From positions 26,280,722-26,344,721 of the forward strand of contig LS997567.1 of the NCBI GenBank assembly GCA_000469685.2: DNA of 64,000 bases, in the 5' to 3' direction. This DNA is from Haemonchus contortus (taxonomy: Eukaryota; Nematoda; Chromadorea; Rhabditida; Trichostrongylidae). Below the pieces are notes generated by a model that saw only the letters and a list, made by a program, of their open reading frames with translations, was not told the origin of the DNA and did no database searches. Shown here one piece after another: positions 33,300 through 45,375 of this stretch (positions are counted from its first letter, which is position 1; every line of letters begins with the position of its first letter). Position numbers and translations under genes: made by a program.

Positions 33300-35490
33300 A
33301 TTTTACAATGTAGAAGTCATAATGGCACGTGCTAGGAACAGAGTGCGCCCTAGGAGCGTGGCGTGCGCGAAAATTTGCTCTACCACTCAGAGCATTCAAA
33401 CTTGGAAGGAGTACATTCTTCAAGATAGGAGTCATAATGGCACGTGCTAGGAACAGATTGCGCCCTATGATCAGGCCGTGTGCAGAAACTCGCCCTATCA
33501 CTCAGAGCATTCAAACTTGGAAAGAATACTTTCACCATGTTGGGAATCATAATGGCACGTGCTAGGAACAGAATGCGTCCTAGGAGCGTGGCGTGCGCGA
33601 AAATTGGCTCTACCACTCAGAGCATTCAAACTTGGAAGGAGTACATTCTTCAAGATAGGAGTCATAATGGCACGTGCTAGGAACAGATTGCGCCCTATGA
33701 TCAGGCCGTGTGCAGAAACTCGCCCTATCACTCAGAGCATTCAAACTTGGAAAGAATACTTTCACCATGTTGGGAATCATAATGGCACGTGGTAGGAACA
33801 GAATGCGTCCTAGGAGCGTGGCGTGCGCGAAAATTTGCTCTACCACTCAGAGCATTCAAACTTGGAAGGAGTACATTCTTCAAGATAGGAGTCATAATGG
33901 CACGTGCTAGGAACAGATTGCTCCCTGGGAGCAGGGCGTGCGCGAAAATTGGCTCTACCACTCAGAGCATTCAAACTTGGAAGGAGTACATTCTTCAAGA
34001 TAGGAGTCATAATGGCACGTGCTAGGAACAGATTGCGCCCTATGATCAGGCCGTGTGCAGAAACTCGCCCTATCACTCAGAGCATTCAAACTTGGAAAAA
34101 ATACTTTCACCATGTTGGGAATCATAATGGCACGTGGTAGGAACAGAATGCTTCCTAGGAGCGTGGCGTGCGCGAAAATTTGCTCTACCACTCAGAGCAT
34201 TCAAACTTGGAAGGAGTACATTCTTCAAGATAGGAGTCATAGTGGCACGTGCTAGGAACAGATTGCGCCCTATGATCAGGCCGTGTGCAGAAACTCGCCC
34301 TATCACTCAGAGCATTCAAACTTGGAAAGAATACTTTCACCATGTTGGGAATCATAATGGCACGTGGTAGGAACAGAATGCGTCCTAGGAGCGTGGCGTG
34401 CGCGAAAATTTGCTCTACCACTCAGAGCATTCAAACTTGGAAGGAGTACATTCTTCAAGATAGGAGTCATAATGGCACGTGCTAGGAACAGATTGCGCCC
34501 TATGATCAGGCCGTGTGCAGAAACTCGCCCTATCACTCAGAGCATTCAAACTTGGAAAGAATACTTTCACCATGTTGGGAATCATAATGGCACGTGGTAG
34601 GAACAGAATGCGTCCTAGGAGCGTGGCGTGCGCGAAAATTTGCTCTACCACTCAGAGCATTCAAACTTGGAAGGAGTACATTCTTCAAGATAAGAGTCAT
34701 AATGGCACGTGCTAGGAACAGATTGCGCCCTATGATCAGGCCGTGTGCAGAAACTCGCCCTATCACTCAGAGCATTCAAACTTGGAAAGAATACTTTCAC
34801 CATGTTGGGAATCATAATGGCACGTGGTAGGAACAGAATGCGTCCTAGGAGCGTGGCGTGCGCGAAAATTTGCTCTACCACTCAGAGCATTCAAACTTGG
34901 AAGGAGTACATTCTTCAAGATAGGAGTCATAATGGCACGTGCTAGGAACAGATTGCGCCCTATGATCAGGCCGTGTGCAGAAACTCGCCCTATCACTCAG
35001 AGCATTCAAACTTGGAAAGAATACTTTCACCATGTTGGGAATCATAATGGCACGTGGTAGGAACAGAATGCGTCCTAGGAGCGTGGCGTGCGCGAAAATT
35101 TGTTCTACCACTCAGAGCATTCAAACTTGGAAGGAGTACATTCTTCAAGATAAGAGTCATAATGGCACGTGCTAGGAACAGATTGCTCCCTGGGAGCAGG
35201 GCGTGCGCGAAAATTTGCCCTATCACTTAGAGCATTCGAACTTGAAAGGAGTACTTTCACCATGATGGGAATCATAATGGCACGTGCTAGGAACAGAATG
35301 CGTCCTAGGAGCGTGGCGTGCGCGAAAATTTGCTCTACCACTCAGAGCATTCAAACTTGGAAGGAGTACATTCTCCAAGATAGGAGTCATAATGGGACGT
35401 GCTAGGAACAGATTGCTCCCTGGGAGCAGGGCGTGCGCGAAAATTTGCCCTATCACTCAGAGCATTCAAACTTGGAAGGAATACTTTCAA
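33300..35490 (+). repeat. Satellite array, about 115 bp monomers in 230 bp dimers
   Basis: About 19 tandem monomers spaced 115 bp, marked by GGCACGTGCTAGGAACAG or GGCACGTGGTAGGAACAG and CTCAGAGCATTCAAACTTGG. Two main types alternate (one with CTATGATCAGGCCGTGTGC, one with CCTAGGAGCGTGGCGTGCGC), giving a 230 bp higher-order unit, with a third type (TCCCTGGGAGCAGGGCGTGC) at 33923, 35186 and 35416. Both strands hold open frames of 66-78 codons in every dimer; these are artefacts of the period. The monomer is similar to the family C unit at 19.9-20.5 kb. Confidence 0.95.
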
Positions 35491-36400
35491 TATTCATTCA
35501 ATATTCGATATTGGTATCGCCAATCAACAGCGAGAGAGCATGACAATCTTAGGACAATACTTCCTTCTATTCAGTCAACACGGCACCGGAATAGCTCCAT
35601 CAGAGATTAAGGCGTAATCTTAGCAATCACCTGTTTCTTCTTCGCGATTGAGCAGGTGAGTGATCTCGAAGTCGATCGGCCGCCATGTCAACATATGTAG
35701 ATGATATTGTTTCTTCAGGACTTCAGTCACTTAATCTGACCACCGAATTTTGTCTCCTTTCATGCTTTCACCATCCATAACAGGCAGAATCCATGAGTTT
35801 CCATGGTTTGCACGTAACCTCGTTTTGTGTCGAGATTCGATTTAACACAAAACGAGGTCTCGCAGTCGTTTTATTATTCAAAATAGATGCGCAATAGTAG
35901 TTATCGCTAAATATTTAGTGTCTATGGGAAAGTAGTCTCAGAACGTACAAACCAAAGTTCTAGGAAGATAAAGAAACGCTATCAGGGCTGCCGTTTAAGA
36001 GCACTATCAGGGCACCGTGCGTACTGGGTATGAAAATATTCCATCATGTGTGGAAAATAGCCTGTAATTAGCTTTCGAGATGTTCTTACCTTGATCCTGG
36101 AGCACTGTTACGAAAGGCCCGTACAACGAAAACTTTTGATAACGGTACTTAGGTGTCTTCCACAGTTCTGAGAGATAGTTTTCTTCCACCACGTTCTCAT
36201 TTTTTGTGTCCCTTCACTGCTGTCTTTTACCTTTAAATAAGAGCCTCCCTCTTCGCGAAGTAGGTTGTGCAGAATGCCTGTTTTTCAGCCGAAAATGGTG
36301 TTAAGAACTTCTCTTTTCTTTTTCTCGGCTTCCAAAATCACGTTCCTATCTCAGGACGATTTGAAGACGAGGATGATTGGGGATGATTCTATGACGTTTC
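35491..36400. other. No recognised gene; one strong hairpin
   Basis: Unassigned intronic DNA. A perfect 14-bp hairpin lies at 35817-35858 (arms ACCTCGTTTTGTGT and complement, 14-base loop). An ORF on the minus strand at 36007-36192 (SELWKTPKYRYQKFSLYGPF) is followed by a GTAAGA donor and could be an exon, but I recognise no family. Confidence 0.35.
35817..35858. repeat. Perfect 14-bp inverted repeat
   Basis: ACCTCGTTTTGTGT, then CGAGATTCGATTTA, then ACACAAAACGAGGT. Isolated; no neighbouring gene end to suggest a terminator role. Confidence 0.8.
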
Positions 36401-36429
36401 TGAGCAGTATTGACCTCCAATCTTAACTT

Positions 36430-36690
36430 TGGCCACCTCAGAGCGTGCTCGGCAGCCACAACAAATTGGGACCACTTCTTTCTGAATCTTAATAGAACCT
36501 CTAAGTACAGAAATATGATTTTTTACTCTCACCAAGGAAGGATCCTAAGTCGAGGTGGCCGACCTACAATGCTAGATGAGTTATCGGATGCTGATCTCAA
36601 ACCTGCTTTCCAAATACGCCGAACTATTATCTGAATGGAGTTGTGAGGTGATTTTAGGTGAGGCTAAACATAAGAAAACTGAAATTACAT
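36430..36690 (+). pseudogene. Possible mariner N-terminal relic, left of an inverted pair
   Basis: Translation around 36525-36620 gives GRILSRGGRPTMLDELSDAD, reminiscent of the mariner EPRSGRP..LDEDALKAL linker. The same DNA recurs inverted at 38570-38715, sharing GAATGGAGTTGTGAGGTGAT. Stops follow directly. The match is weak, and the two copies may instead be terminal repeats of an unknown element. Confidence 0.35.
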
Positions 36691-37157
36691 GGATATACCG
36701 GTTTCATCAGCGGTGGTTTGAGCAGTGGCAAGATTGACACCTCATGTGCAATAGACTAGGTCTGACTAGTGGAAATTTTTGCAACATATTGAATTTTCCT
36801 TGTAACGTGTGAATACCTTTGATGTTGATTTTATCGCGTTCCACGATCTTCTGATGGTTGCGGCGACAACCCAAAACAAGCAATATCGCTTAATAAACAT
36901 GGGGTGCACGAAATGTCAGGGAACAAAAACGTTTTTCACAATTGAAACAAGTAATGAAGAAGAATCGCGTTGATTCACAATCACTTACTCAAATCATAAG
37001 CAAATCAGAATTGTGTAGGGGTCTCAAAAGGGACCCTGGTGAATGCTTGAGTGCCCGGCAACGTGTCATAAGTTAAAAAAGAAAGACTCCAGTCAAATAG
37101 CGGAGAATTGAAAGTAGGCAGGTCACGAAGGTATAAACAGAAGTTCAGATGGGGGGC

Positions 37158-37658
37158 TGTCACGTATGAGGTGTAGAAGTAGCGGACCCGCTCCTGCGTT
37201 CACCCCGGAAATCAACGAGGTCTTCCTCGGAATCCGGCGGATGTCAGACTTTACTTAAAGCCTAACAACTGAAGGGGTGATTGGTCCTGTTTTTTTTTGC
37301 TTGGAAGGACAGTAGATTATGAGGAATCTTTATTAGCAATAGTAGAAGGAGAATACGAATTCCACACCAGAGCGGGTGGAGGTTAGATCCAGGTAGGGGG
37401 GGAATGAAGGTCAGTCGTCGCTGCTCAGGTGACGGACGGACGATTCACTCGGGGCGACGAGGGGGGGATGAAGGCGACAGGCAGAAGGAGACTACCACCT
37501 TACTACTTGGCTGCCTTTTATACAGGGGAGTTCCCACCGAAGGTACGATTGTCCGGGGAGGACACGGAGAGTCCGGGCAGACCACACCATTGGTGGTCGG
37601 CGTGGATCTACCCCGGGCGGTCATACGATTGGCCACCCGAATGCGACCTACCGTAACA
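37158..37658 (-). mobile_element. LTR, BEL/Pao-like, possibly solo
   Basis: Read on the minus strand it begins TGTTACGG and ends CGTGACA, a short inverted terminus usual for LTRs. About 140 bases in there is TATAAAAGG (plus 37514-37522) and further on AATAAA (plus 37329-37334), in the right order for promoter and polyadenylation. No adjoining primer-binding site, polypurine tract, gag or pol was seen on either side, so it is probably a solo or severed LTR. Flanking 4-5 bp duplications were not found. Confidence 0.55.
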
Positions 37659-38569
37659 TAGATCATGTTTTGAACGGCGACAAGAAATGAACTATGATTG
37701 GCTGTATCAGCCTTGATACGAGCAGGGATGATGCCTATTACATTCACCTGCTTTTATGGAGGACTAAATAAGCTCCATAAATTTTGAACAATGTCCACGA
37801 ATCCACTACCAACAAGCTTGGTCTTGAAGGATTCGGAGTCGTCACGCACGATTGTACCCACTCAAAAATCACGAAGGACTTCTGGTCCAGAAGTTATCAA
37901 CGAAAGCTCAAAAAATGGTAAAAGAGTGGCCGGTTGCAGAGAGCAAGCGCACAACCTCGTCGACTTCCTTCAAGTCTCTTGGTGCCAGAGATAGCAGAGA
38001 ATGTGCATATCTCTCAGAAATTTCATCGTGAATGTGAAGGACTGAAAGAAGCAAGACCTTGGTGTTGATCGATGAAGCCTTTGGGATGCGCCCCGCATCC
38101 GGTTTCATTCATAATGGCATTCGAAGCGCGTACATGGCTTATTCACTGAGCTGCTATGGACATGCCAATGAAAATTTAGTGCTTCCAACCATCCAGAAGA
38201 GTGTGGTACCAATTAACCGACCCTGGTGGCTTGGCTAGCCTGAACGATAATCAATGGGGAGTTCGATTTCTGGACCATCCGTGAGACCGCACAGTAGACC
38301 CGCACATCGCAATCGCCCCAGTGAGAATATAGTGTGTACGAATATGCGAAAAATTGAAACTATACTGCATATTTTAGGCAAGAACTTTTCACAACAACTA
38401 TTAAAAGGTTGTAGAACGCGATCAAATCAATATCAAAGGAATTCATAGGCTGGAAGGGAAGAATTCAATATCCTCAGCCCCCACAAAACCTGAACCCTAG
38501 TTCATTGCACATGAAGCATCACCCTTATCACTGCTCCACGCCACCGCTGAGGAACCTCCTACATCCATG
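37659..38569. other. No recognised feature
   Basis: Unassigned intronic DNA to the right of the LTR. A minus-strand ORF at 37908-38108 has no recognisable content. Confidence 0.3.
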
Positions 38570-38715
38570 AAAATTTAGTTTTCTCATGTTAACCTCACCT
38601 AAAATCACCTCACAACTCCATTCAAATAATCGTTCGGCAAATTTGGAAAACAGATTTTGAAATTAGCATGCGATAATACATCTAGCAGTGTAGGCCTCAT
38701 TCCAAACGGCCACTT
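38570..38715 (-). repeat. Inverted partner of 36430-36690
   Basis: Shares AATGGAGTTGTGAGGTGATT (inverted) and flanking blocks including CGAAGTGGCCG versus CGAGGTGGCCG. About 1.9 kb separates the pair, with the LTR between them. Confidence 0.6.
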
Positions 38716-39395
38716 CGACTTGGGCTTCTTCCCTGGCACTACCCAGAATGAAGTGTCACCTCCAGTTCATGTCCAACTATACCTACTTATTGGGCTCTAG
38801 AACAACTTTGAACAGAGTTTATGGACTCAGGTTCTTCGCTCCGCCTCGTACACTATGAAAATTTTACCATTCCTCCATCAACTGTCTTGGTTCCCTTTTT
38901 CTGAACAGGTTTTTATTCATAAATCATCCGTAACTAGAGGCTAGAAAAGAGGAAATGTAATATTTTAAGACCGATGAAAATATGACACCCCTCTATTTAG
39001 CCTCTAATCACTTCTCTCAGATTCCGCAATAATTTTAAAGATGATTACAATTCTTTGCAATAAGCGCCTCCCATCTGAATACTCTTTATCGCAGGTGAGA
39101 ATCCGCTGACTTTACGCAAAACTTGCTCACCATAAACCTTGCTCATTTCAATATTTTTCTGCTCTCTTGGCTCTGAATGAATGAATCGATTTATGAACAT
39201 ACGTAGTAAGCAGCGGTCACGATGGAGACGCCTCTCCACGGTTCTTTCTCAGCTGTCTTGTTCGTTCTAAAACCGAAATAGGGAGTTGAGCCTTCGGTAC
39301 CGCCTATTCCGGTACATATCTCGCCTCGGCTTAGGTGTGCTCTGCAGATCTTACCTTAAGATCCACCAATCGCGCACTTAATCCGAGCTCTCTTG
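38716..39395. other. No recognised feature
   Basis: Unassigned. A minus-strand ORF at 39045-39239 shows no known motif. Confidence 0.3.
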
Positions 39396-39469
39396 GCACT
39401 TCCTCTAGTAATATGGAATGATGTGACAGACATGCACACAGATAGGTGCCAGCGCTTTCCATACATTAA

Positions 39470-39790
39470 ATGCCCGAGCTCGCGAAGCCGTGCAAAGAAG
39501 CAATTGGGAAAACCTGAAAACCTGAAGTCATCAATGAGGCTATTTTGGTCGAAGCCGCCGAGCGATGAAGAGCACATGAATGGTCGGAGGCCACTGGAGT
39601 TTCCCTAGTTATAAGACCGAAATGACTTGCCTCAAACGTCTGGACTTCATACCGAAGAACAAGATCAGATTAAGAAGATCTTCTGCGGCTTCTACTTTGG
39701 GCATTTAACATGCTCGATTGTCCACCTACTATCGGAGATAGGACAAATATGTCGTTCATTCATTTTCCTCCTCCGGTGTCCAATGTGCTA
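39470..39790 (+). pseudogene. RTE fragment (linker to RT)
   Basis: Pieces such as AREAV/REAVQRSNWENLK, SYKTEMTCLKRLD and IRLRRSSAAST parallel the linker CREAIKEDPKERR..NYKTKMTSLRRPD of RTE copy 1. Several stops and shifts. It is a short, old fragment of the same lineage. Confidence 0.5.
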
Positions 39791-39869
39791 CTACATCAGT
39801 ATAAAGAATTGTAGCGCTTGAAGAAACCTGACAGGCTCTATCAGTTCAGTAGCATATTCTCATCATTCG

Positions 39870-40508
39870 CAATGGGTCGAGTAATTCATAAAGGCCTATA
39901 ACGGTATAAGGTACCATGAGCCATGAGAGACGGAGCCACATGAGCTGATTTTCATTGTAGACCTTTATCGGTTTTATGAGTTTCCGCTCAAACCTCGCTT
40001 CCTGTAGGCGGAGTCTGGTCCTGCCACTCACCATAAGTGTTCCCATCGTGCCGCCTGTACTTCTACCAAGTTTGAACTCTCTAGGGCCATGGGAACCGGA
40101 GTTATGGTTTTTCGAACATAAATGTAGGAAACGATGAGGCACGCTCCGCCCATTGTGGCGGGCCTTCGCTGACGTCATTAATGCTGAAGACACCCTCGAC
40201 ATTGCTTCTCCTACATCAACTTTTTCCTGCTCTCGTTCAACGAACCGAGTTATAAATGTTTTCATGAAGCATTGCATTTTTGGAGGAAAAACCCTTCAAA
40301 CCCCAGTTTTGAAGCCGTCTTGTGACTGAATTTGAAATCATGGTCCTCAGTAGAGCTCATTTCGATGCACGCCACGTCCACTGTCGACGGGTCTCCGCCA
40401 AGCTGATAAGTGCTTCACACTTCTCGGGACATGGCCCACCCATCCTACGCTTGACCCGGTCCCTCCAAGCAAATCTAGAGGAGCTAAGTAATTTCGTGAC
40501 AGACATAC

Positions 40509-40594
<86 letters not shown>

Positions 40595-40595
40595 A

Positions 40596-40642
<47 letters not shown>

Positions 40643-40690
40643 TAGACAGACAGACAGACAGACAAAGCGCTTTCTAGTAAGTAGTGATTA
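39870..40690 (-). repeat. Dispersed repeat family C, inverted copy with (CAGA)n
   Basis: Contains the end block with CATGTGGCTCCGTCTCTCAT and the ACCTTTATCGG / CTCATAAAACCGATAAAGGT block, which matches 20510-20620. One TTCCCATCGTGCCGCCTGTA unit is present, then an (ACAG)n tract at about 40503-40664 flanked by ACGAAATTAC and AAAGCGCTTT. The same flanks (AAAGCGCTCGCG and CACGAAATTCG) surround the TCTG run at 46676-46688. Confidence 0.6.
40503..40664. repeat. (ACAG)n microsatellite
   Basis: About 40 units with a few A substitutions, part of a family C copy. Confidence 0.95.
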
Positions 40691-40986
40691 TTATTACAAC
40701 AATAGACTTGCAACTGGACTTAACCAAGACGAAATCCATTGTGGGACTGATCAAGGAACGAATGATCTAGCCCTATAATTGAGCGGACGGGAGCAAGTGG
40801 TAAGATCAGGGCGCTGGAAACCAGTGGCCCCGCCCATGTCACGCAAGCATGCTATGACGCGACAATCGTTATGGGGCATCTTAACAAACGCTAAGCTCTT
40901 CTCTATCATGTCTCAGCATCTGCGACAGTCCACAGTCCCTCCCGAAAATAAAATACGAGTCATGTCATGTTTCCTTCCCTTCTCTA

Positions 40987-41265
<279 letters not shown>

Positions 41266-41383
41266 TCACGTAAGGAGTTTGCAATGTTCATTACAGTACT
41301 AGCCGTAAGAACTCTAAAATTTCGCGCCTTTCTCCTGTTTATCCCATAAGTCTGTTCAGGGTGGAGTATTTCAGAGAAGGTCC

Positions 41384-41990
41384 ATGGCAGGAGCTGAAGA
41401 TAGCGTTGATCTCAGCCCGTTAAGTTCTGTAAACACAAAACCTGAAGTGCCTCGCTTCGAAAAGATTCTCTGCCGTCTGCCGTTCGCTGATCGGTTTCCT
41501 GGTAAGCGCGTACATACGCAGGTGGCCGGGATTGGAATGGAGGTTCTTGGGGACTTTGGACAGCAGGCGGCGGGGACTGTAGTGGCTATGATTTGAATAA
41601 TGATCATCTGAAAGGAGGGGGCGAGTTACTGTAGTGACGAGAAAGTGGGACAGCTTGAATGGGAGTTCTGTGACGCTGTGAAGTGCGGGAAGATGGGGTC
41701 ATTTGAATAGAGGTTTTTCCAAAGGAAGGCAAGATCTAAGGGACAATACTGCTTTGAAAAGTATAGATGAGTTTCCAGGCAAAAGCAAAGCCAGCCCGCG
41801 GACGTTCGTTCTGCTCTTACGACTCCTCGCCGCCTGCGAATCAAAGTCCTCAAAACCCCTATTACAACCTAGCCCCTACAGTACTCGACCACCTGCGATC
41901 CAAATACGCTTACCAGGGAATCGACCAGCGACAGACAAACGGCAGAGAATGGTTGTGAAGCGAGGTTTCCATCACGGGTTGACCCTTATA
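41384..41990. repeat. Inverted pair of coding-like segments
   Basis: 41384-41600 (minus sense) and 41790-41990 (plus sense) are diverged inverted copies sharing CGCTTACCAGG, GGCAGAGAAT and GAAGCGAGG. The plus copy reads SSPPANQSPQNPYYNL and KYAYQGIDQRQTNGREW. The minus copy gives PPAVQSPQEPPFQS and RAYQETDQRTADGRE in the matching frame. No family was recognised. Similarity at the protein level suggests that both derive from a coding sequence. Confidence 0.45.
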
Positions 41991-41999
41991 TCACTAGAG

Positions 42000-43780
42000 T
42001 AGATAGTATCTTCAAGAGGAATCTAATAGGTGCAATTTAGTTGCGAAGAGGTCATTGGGAAAGGAAAAACAGAATTTTATGATTTGGGCGTGATGAACAG
42101 CGAAGTCTGGGACCATACCAAGGGAGAAACTATGATCGAAGATGGGGTGTCCCATAACAGTCTTGCAAGGAACAAAGAGTTGTCCACAATAATAGACTGC
42201 CTTCAACGCCGCCTCCTTAGAGTTCGACGAAAAAACCCTCCAAAAATTGGAATTGTCGAAAAAATCGACTATAATATCTTGCCGTAAACTTGTGTTCTAT
42301 TCTCAATGGGACCCGTAAGGAGGAGTGTTAAGGGCAGAGACTGCAAATGCAGTCATCGACAGCTTAGACATCAGAAATGAACACTGGAGACCGAACAATC
42401 ATCATCCTCACATTGCACTGGGTGAAGTCGAGTACGTGACGCATCTAGAGCGAATGCTGGACACTTTATACTCACAGGCAAACCAGTGCTACGAATACTA
42501 AAGCATCCTCCCATGTCAATGCAATTACTTTCCGGATGGGACTCAAGTGCATGATGCAGTTTGAAACAAGGCATTTGCGATACTTCAGGGTATCTGCTTA
42601 TAGAGCTTGACGACCTCAGCTCTAAGGTACCTCGGCTCCTGGAGTACTCCACTCTGAACGGAATTATGGAGGAAACACGGAAAAGACGCGACATTCTTGA
42701 GTTCTTACTGCGAATACTATATACGATGAATTACATACGGACCAACTGCTGGAAAACGACTTCGATGCTGAATGGGTGAGAAAGGATAACAGTTGAAGAT
42801 TTGCTGTTATTTAACTGACCTTGACTCTTACATTATTCAACTATTTTAGACCATTCACTCGTCAGCCAATTCCTTCACCCTTCAAACATGCGCTCAGCAC
42901 TAATGTTCAGGTTACATATTCCATTGCTTTTGATGGCATATTTTTCACGACTTATTTATGCGATCCATGCCCTCGACAAGAGTAAATAGCGTGCAGTTAC
43001 GCGATCGCGACTCGTCAAAGGCTTGAGTGTTTCGAAAAACGCCATCTAACTTTCCGTTGAATTTTTTCGTAGTGTACAGGATACAGCAAATATCGAAAAA
43101 GAACAATTGAAAAAAACGAAAATGTAAGCAAGCTCATGAACAACTACAATTCTAAAACAGCGTCAGTATGTAGCGCGCATGACGTAAGGAATTCTTCCAA
43201 CTTCTGACCTTCTGGAAAGATAGAGTCAAATTGGTAATGCAAGCTCCGCGTGCCGCTTTGATCTTATGAATATGAGAGAAGTTTTCCGTACTTTCCTTCT
43301 GCTTTACACCTAGTATATGCAAAGAAGACTAACATTACAGTAACTCGAAGCTATTTTCGGTTACTATTATTTAGATCCATCCAAATTCAATATGGTTGCG
43401 CCGCATTTGAATGCAAAGCTACCTTGACTTATAATAACGCATCAAACCAAACCGACGGAGGGATACATGATGAATTTCACCATGAGACAGAGTCTGTTAG
43501 CTAGTGTAGTACAAACATGAGCAAACCAGTATTTGGTCATCAACATTGAGCATGAAAAAGAGGATAGCGACATTACCACGTTGTAGGGCAAAAACTGTGG
43601 TCACACACGCACCATGTAATCTGAAAGATCAGATATCACAGAGCTTTGCTCATCGGATACCTGATCACTTCCTTCAAATAGGACCGGTGTTGTATTTCTG
43701 GCTATGCACAAAAACGCCAGCAAACCTTATTGACCAAGCGTGCAATTACGATTCCAGTACAAAAGGAAAAGGGCCGCAGA
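42000..43780. other. hpk-1 intron, no recognised feature
   Basis: No repeat match or recognisable coding was seen. Several short ORFs lack motifs. Confidence 0.3.
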
Positions 43781-43784
43781 CGTC

Positions 43785-43935
43785 AGGGCCCAATAAGGGA
43801 ATCATACATAGTTCTCTAAGCGTGTCCGCTGGTGTGTCGGTCTGTTTGTTTGGCAGGAGAAGGCTTTGGACCTAGGCCGTTCGAGTTTGGAAGAGGCACA
43901 GGCTGCAGAGTTGCAGCACTGATGTCATTGTAAGA
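43785..43935 (+). repeat. Family C relic
   Basis: CTAAGCGTGTCCGCTGGTGT, a short TCTG/TTTG run and GTTCGAGTTTGGAAGAGGCA parallel the start of the copy at 19.8 kb. Confidence 0.45.
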
Positions 43936-45371
43936 CAGGAAGTGATTACAACTGATAGGGGCTGATAAAAAGCCTTAGCAGGCATTAGTTACTTGAACGT
44001 TGCGATTTTTGCGGTAAAATTGGAGTCCTGGAACTTTGATTGATGATGTGATAGTGTCGATTGGTAAAAAGCGAGATCCACTGAGTCTATTGAACCTCCT
44101 GTTAACAGTGAAACCACAACACTTCAGTGGATGATGTGAAAGGTTAAAATATCCAGATAGTTCGTGAGAGAATTTATATCAACTAATTAAGGCTGATAAA
44201 GGCTGCGGAAGACCAGAGACTCTGTGTCAATGACACCACTCATATTAGTAGCGGGACCTTTGCTTTTTGGCAGGTAATATGGGTGTGACGTGATCGTAGA
44301 TGTTAGGTGGCAGGAATTGAAAGCAACGATAACGACTGCGACATAAGAGACAACGTCCTTAGTTCACAATGCCTTTCGTGTTTTCAGAAAAATCTCGACA
44401 CTCACAAAAGTGTGATTTGAGATGTGAAGGGTATAAGCAGCACTTCGTAAAACTTAGGACTGACAAGGGAATTCAAACGCAATGAACCTCTTCGTTATCA
44501 ACAACTTCCGGATGTAGCCCTCCCCTTAAAGTGTTTCTCTGGATGAGTGCAGTGATAGGGACTGATTAAAGTCAGCACCATATAAGAAGCATTGAATTTG
44601 GTTCACTTCTTGCACCTGCATCACGACCGGATCGCATTAAGGTTTGGGATTTACTAAAGACTTACTTCCCTCGACATTAGTATTACAGCACTTACCCAAT
44701 CACTAATGAACTGGGTATCTCCAGCAATGGTTCATAAGGAGACAGTAGTAACAACTTCTAACCATGATTTGTAGGGTCGACAAGATAAGTATGTACCAAG
44801 GTTTTGGCTCACTATCATCTTAGTCAGTTTAAGATCACTGATGGATGATCAGTTAAGTTAAAAAAGCAACAGATCGAGACGTCGTGAATATTAGCATTAG
44901 CGTTATCATAAATTGAATCCCATTACTTTAATTACGCCATAATACCCATTGAAACCTTATTTCGAAATCGTGCGGTTAATCGTGCCCAAAAAACGTGCCA
45001 TGCTCGTTCCATCCGCCGTATGTGGTAGAACTTTAAAGCATGATCGAAATGCGTAATGAGTGGGTCAGAATTGAGTAACTGGGGAGTGATTCGAATTGTT
45101 ACTACACCCACTTCAGTCTGATGCCGTAAGATCACTATTAAGATTCGCCGCATGCGTGCTCGATCATGGGAAATGAGGCACAAGTTCACACGCTCAAACT
45201 TGTAGCGCCCGCGAAGTTTTAGGCAATTCCTTCGAAATATTTTACGAACAAAAATGTACCTGGAAAGAATGAGAGGTCGGATCATCCAATTCAGCCATAG
45301 GAAGGGGGGGGGGGGTTCAGCGTAAATGTGTCGACTGGTGAATGCTCGTATGCGTAAGACACAGGTCAGAC
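43936..45371. other. hpk-1 intron, no recognised feature
   Basis: Repeated words such as GGGGCTGATAAA / GGCTGATAAAGGCTG occur near 43960 and 44190, but no defined element was resolved. A poly-G run is at 45304-45314. Confidence 0.3.
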
Positions 45372-45375
45372 TTAA

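Noticed and set aside
33300..35490. Resemblance to a CRISPR array (regular repeats)
   Set aside because: Monomers are similar along their whole length with no unique spacers, and the genome is eukaryotic.
33329..35617. Many 66-78 codon ORFs repeated every 230 bp
   Set aside because: They follow the satellite period on both strands and have no independent coding signal.
36007..36192. Minus-strand ORF with a GTAAGA donor as an hpk-1 C-terminal exon
   Set aside because: Its residues do not match the HIPK C-lobe, and a better-fitting next exon was found at 10610-10694.
39045..39239. Minus-strand ORF as an hpk-1 exon
   Set aside because: No kinase motif and no acceptor in the phase required after the 41111-41239 exon.
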